A stretch of DNA of 64,000 nt, taken from contig MU401471.1 in the NCBI GenBank assembly GCA_022579005.1, positions 138,345 through 202,344 of the forward strand. The letters run 5' to 3'. Below, piece after piece: positions 1-13,238 of this stretch. This DNA comes from Poronia punctata. Its lineage: Eukaryota > Ascomycota > Sordariomycetes > Xylariales > Xylariaceae. The position numbers and the translations under genes are program-made. Position 1 is the stretch's first letter. Every line of letters starts with the position of its first letter. Under the pieces are notes generated by a model. It saw nothing but the letters and a program-made list of their open reading frames with translations. It did no database searches and was not told where the DNA came from.

Positions 1-2663
1 ATGTACGTATACGTGTAGGCAGATGGTCTACCTAGGTAGTATCTATCAAGCATCGCGAATTATATTTCATACTTTGCAATATTGCATCTGAAAATAGCGT
101 CCTATCTAGCTACATACCTTGAACAAAACGTTTGCTTGATTTCTTACTGATCAAATTAACCTAGGAAAGATCAAGAAAACGATACCTATTATGAAGTACG
201 AGTGTGATTGTACCTGGTCGACCAGAGGTTTGGGCACGCTTGGCGGTGAGTCCTTCGCCACCTCACCCTGCAGCAACACATAAAATGGCCATTTGGCTCA
301 AAATCCAATCCAATGAGCCGCCCCGTGTGTTGCCCGAGAGGCATGCTTCTCTCTCACACTCTCTCCCTGGATAATTAACTAGGTTACCTGTTGGGCGAGG
401 CCGCTGGATCGAGGATGTTGGCGCCTCTCTCTGCCTATTCAACTCTCCTGATAAACAACACGGCACCCCCATATTCAAATACAGCTCGGTTAATGATGTG
501 TAACAAAACTTCAATACTTGTTGAGCACAAAATATCTACGTGTAGATTACAGGGGGAAGAACTAACCCAGGGGGCCAGGCAAGTAAATGGGACCCCGAGC
601 AAGGGTTTGATGCACGTGTACGAGTACAAGCGCGACACTGCGGCCTTGGATGATTTACAGTACCTACGATATCCCAGTCGTGTACGTACTAGGTAGGTAA
701 AGTGCCTGGTTCAGGTCATTACACATCACATACACACAATAGGAATGGTATGTCAAGTAAGTGAATAAACCCGGCATACTGATAAACCTCCTCGATACTG
801 CTGTGTGGTTTTCCATTCTCTCCATTCCTCTCACTCACAATTGCCTTTTTGCTCTGCAAGGGAATTGAATAACAGAACATAACTAGGACGGTATCTAAAT
901 TCTGACACAAGACCACACTCCATGCTGAAGAGGGGAGTCATTCATTCCCTGCTCGATGACTGACATTGGTGCAACAAGCGGGTCTTGCGCCGCGCATGTG
1001 ACGCCTTAATAGGTTTAATATGCACTTTTCTGCCTTGAAAAGTTGGGTTGGCGTTGCTTTTCACCGAGCACTGGAAGACTCATATAATAAGTACCTACAC
1101 AGCACTATTTCCCAATTAGGTATGCATATGCCTTTTACCTACCATCCGCCCTATTTTGCCCTCTTTGCCATATTATTTGTCATTGCTATCAATAGAATGT
1201 CTCTCCAACATGTAAAGTTCCTGGTTATTAAGAGTTGACTGAAGGGGGAAGAAGAGATGTTGGAATTGTGGCTGTGCTATCGGTAAGGCAAGTAATAAGT
1301 GAAGCTTGTCATCATCTACCTACCTACATGTAGTCTACTACCTACGTGTACGTGTACGTATGCGATGCTGAACTTACCCAAATAACAACAATATACTGGT
1401 ACGGCTGCTGTTGCGTTACCTTAGCAGTCTGGGGAGTGGTGGCTGGTTCGAACGCTCGGGCAGAAATGAATATGTAGCCAGCCGCCTACCTAGCAATGAC
1501 GCATAAGTCAAATAAAGTTGCCTCCATTGTGACTACCTAACTCTTGAGGAAACCAACACTTATGTAGGTAGGTAATATCATCTTGATCAGTTGATACTTG
1601 TGTGTGTAGGTGAAGCTCCAAGGCGTGTACACGTACGTGTATGCGATTCGAAAAGGTACAAAGTGATCCTAACAACTTGAGCCTCCTAACAATTGTCTTA
1701 AGGCTGCAACTCGTTACATATAGCCAGATCGACACGGGCGGACGTCGATCTTGGTGTTTACCTAAGGTTAATCTACTGTACGTGCTTTGGTACGACATGT
1801 CGGAAATGCTCATAATATATGCGGTGTTCCCCCGCAGCTTGGTCGATCCTTTGTCGCATGAATTTTGCACTTGCAATGCCTCCTTACAAGCTCCTCGGAA
1901 AAGATACAGACTGCCTCTTGTCGGCTTCAATACCTATCTCATAAATTCCTAGTCAACTTACTTGTACGTACTCGTAGTTAGCTAGATGTCATCTTGGCAC
2001 CTGGATAGAATAACTTGGTAAGCTACCACAAGGTCGGCTAGACTGTCAAACGTGAAACGTTGAAGTTGAGAATAGGTTTAATTGATTCAGGACCGCCCAA
2101 CAGGTTCTTGATAGATCATCACTGCCATGCTAGGTTTAGGGACGTTGGCACGCACAGTTGTACAAAACGTTATAGGCCTAGTCTAGCGTCAACGTACCTA
2201 CTTGTAATCTACTAATATGTACCTATCTCCAACATGTACAAGTGCTGGATATACATACTAGCGTGAGGTAGCTTTGACAGGTAAACTCTACCAAATATGC
2301 TGTAGGAATTGTGTATGTTGAACAACAATTACCCACAGAGGTACATGCAGGATAACTTAAAAGAAGAGAGACTAGACTAGGATACCGAGTAAAGATAATA
2401 GAGGCACTCACAACAACATCATTAGTCCTCCTGTTGGACAATCTCATTAGACTACATACACGTATTAACCAAGGATACTTACCTCAGAGAAGCATTTTGC
2501 ACATCAAGTTTGAGCAAACCAACGTTGATGCGAGATCGCGATACCAATTGTACAAGTTACCTACCTTACCTATCTCTCTCTCTCTCTCTCTCTCTCCACG
2601 CCATCCGAGACACCCCACCTCGGATAGGACCCCCGATTATTCGACCCCAATTAGATAGCTTAA
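1..2663. other. gene-poor 5' region
   Basis: I see no supportable gene. Open frames are short (up to about 140 codons), overlap on both strands and show no recognisable domain. The stretch is rich in TACCTACC / GGTAGGTA and ACGTGTACGT words, for example around 1317-1365 and 1560-1645. Its last 100 bp form the leader of the aminopeptidase gene. Confidence 0.6.
2573..2596. repeat. (TC)n microsatellite in the aminopeptidase leader
   Basis: A perfect run of about 12 TC units ends roughly 67 bp before the first ATG of the aminopeptidase gene. CT-rich tracts just upstream of the start are common in expressed fungal genes, so this may be promoter or 5' UTR sequence. Confidence 0.8.
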
Positions 2664-4447
2664 ATGACGGCCGGGGCGAGACGTGCTTTCCGTCTCCGCT
2701 CCATACATACAACCCGACTCGCCGCCGCTGCCAGAACCCCTCATCGCTGGACCACCTCGCTATTCGCCAAGGAACCATCTTCAACTACTAATACTACTAC
2801 CACTACTCCGTTTGTCTCTGCGCCGTCAACAAGATATCAGCAGTTCAGTACCTCGTCCTTCACCATGGCTCCTCCCAAGTCGGCCCTCGACTTTCTTGAC
2901 TTTGTCAACGCCTCTCCCACTCGTAGGATTTCCCAGCACCCCCGGTCATCAAAACCATGATAAATAACCCCACCATACGTGTGTGTGACTAACGAACGCC
3001 CGATTATACAACTCCAGCATACCATGCCGTCCACGAATCCATCGCACGTCTCGAGAAGGCGGGGTTTACCCCCGTCAAGGAGCGGGACAACTGGTCCTCG
3101 ACCCTGAAACCCGGCGGGAAGTATTACATGACCCGCAACGGGTCGACCATCGTCGCCTTTGCCATCGGCAAACAATGGAAGCCCGGAAACCCGATCGCCA
3201 TGCTCGGCGCGCACACCGACTCGCCGTGTCTGCGGGTCAAGCCGGTTAGCAAGAAGACCGCCGTTGGCTTCATGCAAGTCGGTGTCGAGACGTATGGCGG
3301 CGGTATATGGCACAGCTGGTTCGATAGGGATCTGTCGCTCGCCGGCCGAGTCCTGGTCAAGGAAGGGGATGGGAACTTTGTGCAGAAACTAGTCAGGATC
3401 GACCGTCCCATTATCCGAATCCCGACTTTGGCCATCCATCTGGACCGCTCTCCCGAGTTCAACCCGAACAAGGAGAACGAGCTGTTCCCCATTGTCGGAA
3501 TGATCGCCGCGGAACTGAACAGGACTGGGAAGAAACCCGAGGAGGCCAAGGAATCGGACAATACCGAAGAAACATTCCAACCCCTGAAGGACATGACGGA
3601 CCGTCACCACCCCCATATCGTCGAGCTCATCGCCGAGCAGGCCGCCGTCAAGGTCGACGACGTGGTCGATTTCGAAATAGTGCTTTACGACGTCCAGAAG
3701 TCTTGTCTGGGCGGGTTAAACGAAGAGTTCATATACTCTGCCAGACTCGACAATCTCAACATGACCTACTGCAGCGTCGTGGGCCTCATCGCATCCGTTT
3801 CCAACTCGAGCCTAGACCACGAATCCTCCATCCGTCTAGTCGCGTGCTTCGATCACGAGGAGATAGGCTCCACGTCCGCCCACGGCGCAAACTCGGACCT
3901 CCTACCGGCCGTCGTGCGCAGACTTTCCATCCTCGCCAGCGGCGGGCACTCGGCAGCCTCGGACAAATCCTGGGAACACGTCAGCTCCGACCCGGAAATC
4001 GACCTAAGCACGGCCTTTGAGCAGACCATGGCGGTATCGTTCCTCGTCTCGGCCGACATGGCGCATTCCGTCCACCCCAACTACGTCGGCAAGCACGAGT
4101 CGAACCATCAACCCGAGATGAACAAGGGCACCGTCATCAAAGTCAACGCGAACCAGCGGTACGCCACCAACTCCCCCGGCATCGTCTTGCTCCAGGAGAC
4201 GGCTAGACGCGCCGGCGTCCCCCTACAGCTGTTCGTCGTGAGGAACGATTCCCCCTGCGGTAGCACCATCGGCCCTATGCTCTCGGCCAAGCTGGGTGTC
4301 CGCACCCTCGATCTGGGTAACCCCCAGCTGAGCATGCACAGCATCCGCGAGACGGGTGGAACCTACGATGTTGACCATGCCATCAAGCTTTTTGAATCTT
4401 ACTTTTCCCATTACTCGACGCTAGAGCCCAAGATCTTTATAGATTAA
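2664..4447 (+). CDS. aspartyl aminopeptidase, M18 family (DAP4/Ape4-like)
   Basis: This is a zinc metallopeptidase that removes N-terminal Asp or Glu from peptides, normally in the cytosol (family knowledge). There are two exons, 2664-2922 and 3018-4447, joined by a GT-AG intron of 95 bp; the frame closes to 562 aa. Seen in sequence: GAHTDSP (His about 152, Asp about 154), SARLDNLNM (Asp about 331), FDHEEIGS (Glu about 367/368), SADMAHSVHPN (Asp about 433) and LSMHSIRE (His about 527), the full M18 set of metal-binding and catalytic residues. The first 67 residues are Arg-rich with a single acidic residue and end in TRYQQFSTSSF, which looks like a mitochondrial presequence. An in-frame ATG at 2865 in strong context (CACCATGG) gives 495 aa, the usual family length. 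Both start sites may therefore be used. The gene is convergent with the exportin gene. Confidence 0.93.
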
Positions 4448-5020
4448 TAAGGAGGCCAGAAATATAATAGGGAAAAAAAAGGGGAATCAATGTTTGTCCG
4501 TTTGCGTGCTATGTATATATGTGAGCAATTGGGAGAAAGAGTGTGCAAACCGACTGGTCTTTAAAAGGTATATATAAATCTTAAAAAAATGGAAAAAAAC
4601 CATATCTTGCAATTCCCGACTTCATTTGGGGGTCACTATATACCTAGGTAAGGAGACCATAGTGTGAAAAGCTACCGACGTCGGCTCATCTGTCTTGTTT
4701 TGTGGTGTGGGACATTGAAATAAGAAGAAGCACGGCAACATAGCATAGCAGGTCACGGTTAGGCTTCAAAAGATGGGGAAAAACAGACCACGAGACACCT
4801 CGCTTCTCATAATCTCATCTATGTAACCCAATACAAAGACACGTCCCCACACACATACACCCAAGCTCGATGTCGTGGTATAAGTACCCCTCAACTCCTT
4901 AATATGCATTACTGGCCGGAAAAGAGCGCCCTGCAGTCCATGTTTTGGAAACGATTTACCCTTGTTTTATTTCGTTTACGCTCTTTTACGTTTTTCACTT
5001 TCTCCCTCCCACATAAACAC
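4448..5020. other. convergent 3' intergenic region
   Basis: These 573 bp lie between the stop codons of the aminopeptidase (+) and LOS1 (-) genes and should hold both 3' UTRs and poly(A) sites. They contain A-rich runs around 4477-4485 and 4581-4596 but no credible gene. Confidence 0.6.
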
Positions 5021-8000
5021 TTAATGTTTTGGCTTATTATCTTTGAGGGTTTGCAGATACTTTGCAAACGTCTTTTTATCAGTAGACGTCGTCATGGAGC
5101 GTAGAAATTCGTCTCCGTTGATTCCCAGCTGGGGAATAAGCGTCGACCGGAGGTGATGTATAAAGCGCTCGCCTGTTTTCAGGTATATGGCTTGCTCCAG
5201 GCCGGCGATCTCGTTCAACACCTGCCGAGTCTGCGCATCTGCCGAGGGGCGGAATTGTTCATTCAGCAGTACTTGCCAACAGGCTGAGTGGAATCTGTCG
5301 ATGAGAATTAACTCGTCAAATCCGGGGATGGCCGGAGATGGATTTCCTAGAGTAGTCGGGTCTGCTGAGATGGTTGCCACATCCGGGCCGCCCCATACGG
5401 TAGCCATCTTCGTCAGAAGACTAAAGGCGATCTTACTCGCCGGGAGATTTCCAGAGTCGGGCCCAACTTCTATGGCCAGGCCAAGAATGGAGCCCATCAG
5501 CTCCTCAAAGAAACCCTGGTTGGTTTCTGACACCAACACGCCTCCTAGGTCGTTGTTCAAGATGACACCAAGGAATGTGAGATATTCTCGTCTCAGCTCC
5601 GCCAGTTGGATCTCGTCGTCTGTGCCACTGATGGGCTCCCTGAGACCTCCAAACACTCTCTGCAATAGGGGGGTGAGGAGGGCGTTTAGCACATTGAATA
5701 TTTCCGATTTGAACCCAAATACGACCTGATCGAGGAGGCGAAGGAACATAGCCATCTCATCCTTGGATGAACTTTGGGACAAAAGGCCCCCGATCCACTC
5801 GGGAAGTTGTGGTAGCACAGCAGAGCCCAAGACACCAAGCAGACGTGAGAATGCAGATCTGCATGCTGCACGGATATCAGATGAAGCGTTAAGTCCGTTG
5901 AGTGCTATCAAGATAGCCTCTGCAGCTCTTGCGAACTCATCCGACACGATCTTGGCAGGCGGAGGCCGTTGGTTCGAGGTCTGAGCACCGGGGGTCCAGT
6001 CGGAAAAGCCATGGGCCAGAGTACCCAAAGCCATAATGATATGGTGGACCTGAAGTATGGCCTGGGCATCTCCTGACTTCGCGCGAGGGAGATGATGTTC
6101 CATATCGGCAAATAGGGGGTTCATGACGGAGCGGGCGTACATAGCCTGCTTATCTGCCGGCGTGACGGACGTGGACGATATGCAACCGATGGCCTCGAAC
6201 AAATAAAGCTGGGCATTGAAGACGGCATCGGCAGAATTATCTGTCTCATCCGAAGACATATCATCGTCTGCGTCGTCGTTGGGAACCTCGGCCTTTATGG
6301 GGAGAAGGTCGCTGATAGACTGGATGACAGTCTCTGCGACGTTCCCAACCTGGGCTCTTAGATGCTTCACGAAACGGAAGAATAGGTACCATGATCGAGT
6401 GCGTATACGAGCGTGTTGGTGATGTACTAGGTTGATGAAGCTCTCCAGTACCTGACCAATCATGCCAGGCTGTGACTCGAAATATGCACAGTACCGATGG
6501 CAGATCTCCATGTACTGAAGAAGAATGGCTGGGTGGGGGAAATTCGCAACACCTGGGAGCCGGTTAGCAGGGTGGTATAGGAAACGGTTCACAGAGCATA
6601 GACGAAAGACTTGCCTGATTGAACCATTTTGGTCATCATTGCCCCGAGCCTCTCGGATGCTTCGGCTGAAGGCTGGTTCTTGGTGCTCAGGCCCTGGTTG
6701 GGCATCGCAAGCTCCCCGAAGAGGTACATCTCGTGAAGGGCTAGGTCAAGGTCCCTCCAATCTAGTTGAGAGCCGCGTTCATCTAAGGACTGGAAAATAG
6801 TGCCGACAAGGTTTGATAGAACCTCGATATACAGGCTTTGGTTTACTGCAGCAACGCTCTTCTGCAAAACTTGCAGTTTCTTACGGAGCTCTTGGAACTC
6901 GGCCTCGTCAGTCTGTTCGTCTTCGTTACCCCAAGACGAAGTCTCGTCGTAACGCATCTTCATAATGATGGCGTTCAAGATAGGGGTGAGCATCTCAGTA
7001 AAGGAGGGCGGCAGTTCAGACAACTTGCGAAAGTACTGCAAAACGTCGGTCATGCACGGGATGACGGTAGAGCATATTTCGTCGTATTCATCAGAGAAGA
7101 AGCGTAGGACGAGAGGAACAAAGTCGTGGAGCAGCTGCGTTGCTTTCATTCTAGTGCCATCATCGGTAGAACGGTCATCCAACACCCTTGCAAGGTCGGC
7201 AACAACAGTGTTGACAAGCTTGGCGACAGCTTCTCCTAGATCTGTATCGTAACGAGACGTGCCCTTGAACTCGCTCAACGGAGGGCTCGCAATAAGCTGC
7301 GAAATGACTTCCCGCAAGTTGAGAAAAGAGATCATCTCTGTCTTATCTGCCGGACGCATCTTTTTCCCCACAATTTCATTAAAGGCGTCGATGGCCGCAT
7401 CGCGGACCCTATCCTCGCCACCAGCTTCGTTGGTTCTTCCGATAAGAGGGAAGATTTGGCCCAGCATTGCATCGTTTATGATCAGGCCGATGTCGACCCA
7501 GCTAACCCACTTTCCAATTACTTTTAGGATGCCCTCGACAATAGCATCGTTTCGATTACCGTACTGCGCAAGTAATTCCTGCCAAGACTGGGCGATCTTC
7601 CCGATATCCCTTGCTCTCAAGAGGTCCTTCAGTTCTGTATGGACCCGGACTTGATCGTTGTGGCGGGCCACCATGACATCGGCAATCTCATCATGCACAG
7701 ATCCGAGAATGCGCAGATAAAGGACGACGCCTGCAGCATTATCACGTTGGGAGCTACCGGGTGTCACCGTGAGAGAGAGAAAGTCGTCAATGAAACTCTC
7801 CCAGCCCTCTTTATATAGTTTCACAAAGAGAGTGGTGAAGATCTGGGTGAGCTTATTCTGCAGACTGGCGGAATCCTCAGAGTGTTGATTGGAGGTGTAG
7901 TTGGCTCGCACGTATTCGAGTAGGGTATCGCGAAGGGACATGAGGCTGTGGGGATCGAGGAACTGAGTTTGGATTGCATTGTTCACTATTTCCAGCGCAA

Positions 8001-8378
8001 CCAGACGGACAACCTCGGAGGGTCTCTGATGTCTTGTAAATAGAGAAAGGCTGACCTGCCATGCTTGGGAGTCGGAGCGTAGCTGGTTCAGGTATTCGAA
8101 TGCTTGGCCTTTGAGGCCTTGATCTGCGGTGGGGTTCCAAGCAATCTCGATGGCATTCTCGATCTAATTCCAAAGGTTCAACCGATTAGCACCCAAGCAT
8201 ACAAATACATCTAGTTTAACGACTACTACAGGTAGTCACTTTCGGCGACGAAGGGTGACTCATGGTCGGCGCGGGGTCAATAGGGGATACAGGTTGCGCC
8301 CCTGGAGTCGGCAACAGACGTGCTTAGGGTTATTTGGTGCGAGGGGCAAATATAGAAAAGGCAAACCTGGGACTCCAT
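5021..8378 (-). CDS. LOS1: exportin-T / Los1, tRNA nuclear export receptor
   Basis: A karyopherin-beta family protein that exports tRNA from the nucleus with Ran-GTP (family knowledge). On the minus strand, exon 1 is 8378-8367 (encodes only MESQ), exon 2 is 8163-6615 and exon 3 is 6552-5021. The spliced length is 3093 nt, or 1030 aa, normal for fungal Los1. The joined N-terminus (MESQIENAIEIAW) and the KWVSWVDIGLII segment resemble exportin-T, and the whole product is helical HEAT-repeat-like sequence. Intron 1 (8366-8164, 203 bp) is GT-AG. Intron 2 (6614-6553, 62 bp) starts with GC: the junction reads CAG then GCAAGT. No GT nearby restores the frame into FPHPAILLQYMEIC, so I call a GC-AG intron. 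The 4-codon first exon would be missed by simple gene finders. Confidence 0.92.
6553..6614 (-). other. GC-AG intron of LOS1
   Basis: A 62-bp intron with donor GCAAGT and acceptor CTCCCAG. It is phase 1. Nearby GT dinucleotides are in phase 0 or phase 2 and would shift the downstream frame. Confidence 0.8.
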
Positions 8379-11300
8379 GATGCGTGTTTGTATTCCGATG
8401 CTATGGAAGACAAAACACCAAGCTCATGGTCAAACGTCCAGACCAATCAGAGACGTAAGCTCCGCAGCTGTGTGCAGGTTCTTCCGATATCCCTTTTGAT
8501 ATTGTAGTTATGGCCGGTCTATCGTTACTTTCCTGCAATGGTAGGTGCAATATTGACAAATGGTTTTATTGTTGTCGAGGAGGTAGGGGTTGGTAAATTG
8601 GGATAGAAAGATGTAGAGCACACAGAGAGATATCCCACCCCGTAAAGGTGGCATGCAAATACACACCCCACCTTGGCTTCCCAGAGCGGTGAATACCTAC
8701 ACACTGGTCTCCAAATTCCAGAACTGACCCGCCACGGCACATGACCGGTACATACAACGCACTTTTACGTGTACGTGTACAACACCAAAGACAACCGCCG
8801 GTAAAAGCCCGGACCATCTTTTAAGTTTTCCCGCTGTACGTGCAAAGCAATTAACCGTACTTGAGGTACAGACGGTACCTAACAGCATGAACCTCCAATG
8901 CCCTACGAGTTGTTCATTTGACACTTCAGTTGTATTTCATCCTATACATACAACATACCAAATTGGTCACATAATTTGAAATCCTTATGCTTACCCAATA
9001 TCTCGATACACTGCCAGCTGCCGACCTGGAGGTGTACATTAAATTGGATAGATCTACATTGTCGTTAATCAAAGCAGTAACTCAATCAATCCCCATGTCA
9101 GCCTCAACTACTGACATCATGGTCAAATGTCCCTTGAATACAGCTGAGGCAAGAAAGCCAGGTCAAGAAAACAAAAGCCAACCCATTTCTTGGCACCAGT
9201 CACGGTAATTGCAAACAAAGGACACTTTCAGCAGCAGGGACCGGTTATTTTGTCTCCAACACTCCCCGCTTAAATCTCAAGAAAATCATCTTCTGCTTGA
9301 ACCAGGCTGTCGCTGGCTTTGGCAGCGCTGATTTGTGCGCAAAAGACTCACATGGGCTTTTGGACGTCTCCCCCTCTCCGTTGGGCTTCTTAGAGCCATA
9401 CTCGGTACGCTATGGAGAACAATCGTCAGGTATGCGGTATCATGCCGGACTTTCGAGAATAGGAAGTTCACGCTTTCCCTAAGAAGTTGCCTGAGATGCA
9501 AGTGAAAGTTCGAGTTATATGTCATTTTGCGTCTTTCGTCCCGGTGCTATCTGTTGGCAGACTTGCAACTCCTGCGACACCGCTGGCAAGAATCAAACAA
9601 GGGAGACTGTATTTCGTCCTGAGAACACTCTCCGTCGCCTTGCTTTTACCGAGGGTTCATTGTTGGTAGCCAGGAACAGAGTCGACAGCAATCGCAGGCT
9701 GCAGAGATATCACGGAGGCCCAGACACCCAGAGTAAGACTGGTACCAATTCAACGGAGGACGTGGTCCCTCTTATCAACCCCGATGATCTCTAGAGACAC
9801 ACGAGGGGAGAACATGAGGAATCTAGGTTAGGCAAAGGAGGGATTACCATCAGCAGATCGTAACAACAAGACCACTCTACTGCTGACAGGTCCCTTTCCC
9901 ACTGCCAAGTCGTCCACAAAGAAATGTTTGGGCTATCGCTGGGAAGCAATGGGAAAAACTGCGTGTTTCGATGTCAGGCACACAAATATGTGTTGCATTT
10001 TGTTCAGGAAGCCATTCGGAAGCATGTACCCATGAACACTTGAGCTGAGATATGCATAGGAGGCAGTCTGCTAGCATGCCATTCGTATCGGATGGAGAGT
10101 AGGCATAGTCGAGGTTACTAACAGGGCCCATTGATAGAGGGTGACACAGCCAAGGGGGTTTTTGTGATCTAGTGTGGTGAGGCTGCCCCTGACTAGCGGT
10201 CAAGTCCTGTATGCCAAAAGGGTGGGTAGCATGGCTTCCTATGGTATATCGAGGTGCAAAAACCCGTGGCAATCTTGGCTCACGAACACGGACTGAACAA
10301 TAGTTGTTTCGATATCGCAGGAGTCTGGGGATTTCAAAATGGAGACACTGTTGTGCAACTGGAGCAAGTGTTCTTGTTGGCTACAGGTGCATTTAATTAT
10401 CCTGCTGCCCCTTTATGTAGCCTGTGGTGGTCTATTTGGATCCGGACTGTTGGATGGACGGACGTACCTTAATAAGGGGAGATGAGGCGGTAAAGACAAG
10501 CACCTATTGTGTACTTGTAAATAACCACCAACTTATTGGATCTCCGATCCGGATGCTGGAATAATAAGGAGATCGTCAATAGTTTTGCGCCCTCACTTTG
10601 GAAATCTTATGATGACTGTCAAAGCTATTAGTAGGAGTGTGGTACTCGTAGGTTAGATTATGGATCATCTCCTCTGCCCCGGAAGTTACTATTTTAGTGC
10701 ATACTTACTCTAACCAATCCTTTCTCAGGTCCATGCGTAGCACAGTGCCCAGGTATCACAGAGAGAGTCGAAATACCTATGTTCACTGACACAACCTCGG
10801 AGTGATGACCTCGAATTATTGTACTGAATGAATCCCGTCGGTGTGATAAACTTTGACCGACATTCATTTCCAAGCAAGGGAGGGCGGAGGAGGAAGCCAC
10901 GTTTAAATTAAGTTGGCAACTGTTTCTCTTGCATGTCATATTGTCGAATATAATGTCTGAGACATAATATTGAGAAAGCGTGAATAATCCGTCCACAACA
11001 AGGTGAAAATGCAGACTACCGACCAGAAAACAAAGTGACTTTTGCCAAACGCAAGTAATGCCGCTCAACAAGTATTAATCATTTAGCAGGGTGCCGTAAC
11101 TCACGCTAGACCCCTGATATTTCCGTCGGTCCTACAACAAGAGGAGCAGGTCCACAACACACAAACAGCCTTTTTAATCAACATCGGTCTCGCGGACTTC
11201 CAAGCACGGCAGTTGAGAGTGAGGCCTAGAACAAGGGGACTTTTATAACGCTCTCTCACAGGTCGGGTGTGTTCCCGCAATGACCAAAGTGCTTCCTAGG

Positions 11301-12875
11301 AGGTCTGGTCTAATTATCTTACATGCAAAATCTAGCAAACCAACACAGACCTTGTAAGTCAGGTTAAGACGGCACAAAGAAAGAAGCATGTGTTCACCAA
11401 ACATATGAAAGGTGTTCAAACATATGAAAGGTGTTAAGGTAGGTATTTTGTCATATTGAAGATCCAATGCCCAATAAGTGCATAGGTCCGCATAGGTAGG
11501 CGCCCAGTGGAATGTGACTGCAAGGATAAAAAGCGTTCCTGCATTAGTGCAGAATTTATTCCTCAGCCAGCTCCGTCCAGACCAAAACGGACTTTAGGTC
11601 AAGTCACATCTACAAGCTGAGGATTTGCACAACTTCAGGAATATTAGGTATACCAGCACAGGTAGAAATTCATAAAAGACAACAACCCGCAAGATGGACT
11701 TGTAGCTACCTAGTCAGTAGCAGGAAGATATAAAGACCAGGGCAGTCTCTCCTTAAAATGAAATAGGTGCGTATACTGTATATTTATATGTACAAACCAC
11801 AAGCTAACCTTGGATATCTGGTGTTCAGGCGCCTTAATCAGGATCTGTTGCCAAGTTGTTAATGCAAACGTTCTCGATACCCCATCCCCATTCAAGGCAA
11901 GTTTTATTATTTTCAACACCAAGAATTGCATCATCATAGCAAGACTGTCTGCAAGGAATCAACCGATCTGTGTTAGTCCTCCAGCCAAGGCAAGAAAAGA
12001 CATCAAACAAGCGAGAAGAAAAGAGTTTTTCCTAAAAGAGTGGTCCTTCCCCAGTTCTTAAAGGGGCGCGCTTCTCAGAGGATGCAAACAAAAGACTGGA
12101 AACACCTAAAGACGGGGCGACGGGGCTGATGGTTGGTTTGGAATGTGACAAACCCTTTCTTTCTCTACTTTGTCCGCCACTTGTCTTCCCACACAAATTT
12201 CCATATGTGCCTTTTTAACAATATCCGGTCCTAGGGGGGGGGGGATAGGTCAATATATTGGCCATCACAACAGAATAAGGAATTTACCAAAGGATCACTA
12301 TTAGAACCAAAACTCCATCTTGCAAGTTGGCTGGGAAAGCCTCTTAGACGAGGCACTTCGGAGGTTGGTACGAGCAGATACGCGATCTATTACCTAACCT
12401 ACTTGCTGTATTGGAATGTACTTTGGTAACTTGCTGAGTACCAGGCTGCCTCTAGTCTAGGTAAATTAACTACTTGGGGAAGGGATTTCATTGGTTTGGG
12501 TTGCTAGACTTTTCACGATCGTCTGTTTATGCGGGGAATACCCCTTTACCAATAAAAGCTTGATACCTACCGTACGTTCACAGATATCTCCAATTCCCCA
12601 CAGATTAATGCGCAGCTTTTGAACAACCGGTCCAGCAAAGACGAGTTGTTTGTCAAGTAACATATCAATAGCTGTTGTACAGTTGGTCCTTTACAGCCCA
12701 CCATAGAAAACAACCACACTACATATCGCGTACCGCATAGCATCAGCCATACATACAATTGCTAGACTAGAGATGGAAATATAGAGTCAACCTACTAGAT
12801 GCGTTTCTTTACGCCTAACACCATAGCTGGTTTAGAAGCGGAATTATTCCAAGGAGAGAGGGCTTTTCCCCCCGC

Positions 12876-13081
12876 AGGGGACTCTTTACCCATCCCCTAC
12901 TGGCGGGGAACTTGAGAAACCATGTGGTCCATGTGGATCGGCCGAGCTGAAGCTACTCAGTAGAAAGGCGAGAGGTACAGAATACCTCCTTACTAGGGGG
13001 GGCCCAGTTAAAATGGCAGGCATCTCAATCTCAACCTCCACCGCTCGCAAGTGCATGTTACTGTATTTTACCCTCCCCCCT
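12876..13081 (+). promoter_or_regulatory. cluster of STRE-like elements upstream of the cell-wall protein gene
   Basis: Four AGGGG/CCCCT cores occur within about 200 bp: AGGGG at 12876-12880, CCCCT at 12894-12898, AGGGG at 12995-12999 and CCCCT at 13077-13081. A GCGGGG at 12903-12908 fits the CreA/Mig1-type consensus SYGGRG. They sit about 360 to 560 bp before the ATG. In yeasts AGGGG is the binding core of Msn2/4-type stress activators; that they act here is inference. Confidence 0.4.
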
Positions 13082-13238
13082 GAAGGGACTGGCTAATAAG
13101 AGAAGTCGAATGCTGGGATGCCTTAATCCATGTACAGCATGTAATTTCCCAATGGCGTAGCCTGTCGGGGGCCTGCGACGCAGATCCTCCTCCTATTCTT
13201 TGTTCACAGAGCCTATTAATACCTGTCACCCTCTCGGA

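Noticed and set aside
1430..1470. A tRNA gene suggested by GGTTCGAAC near 1445
   Set aside because: No T-stem, acceptor stem or box A can be paired around it.
3159..3392. Alternative-frame open frames inside the aminopeptidase gene, and the many similar ones in LOS1, COG1, RSE1 and SIP3
   Set aside because: They overlap well-supported coding exons in other frames and have no recognisable domains; typical shadows of GC-rich coding sequence.
6589..7986. Two separate genes in the LOS1 locus (6589-7986 and 5021-6592)
   Set aside because: A GC-AG intron and a short first exon join them into one 1030-aa frame of family length.
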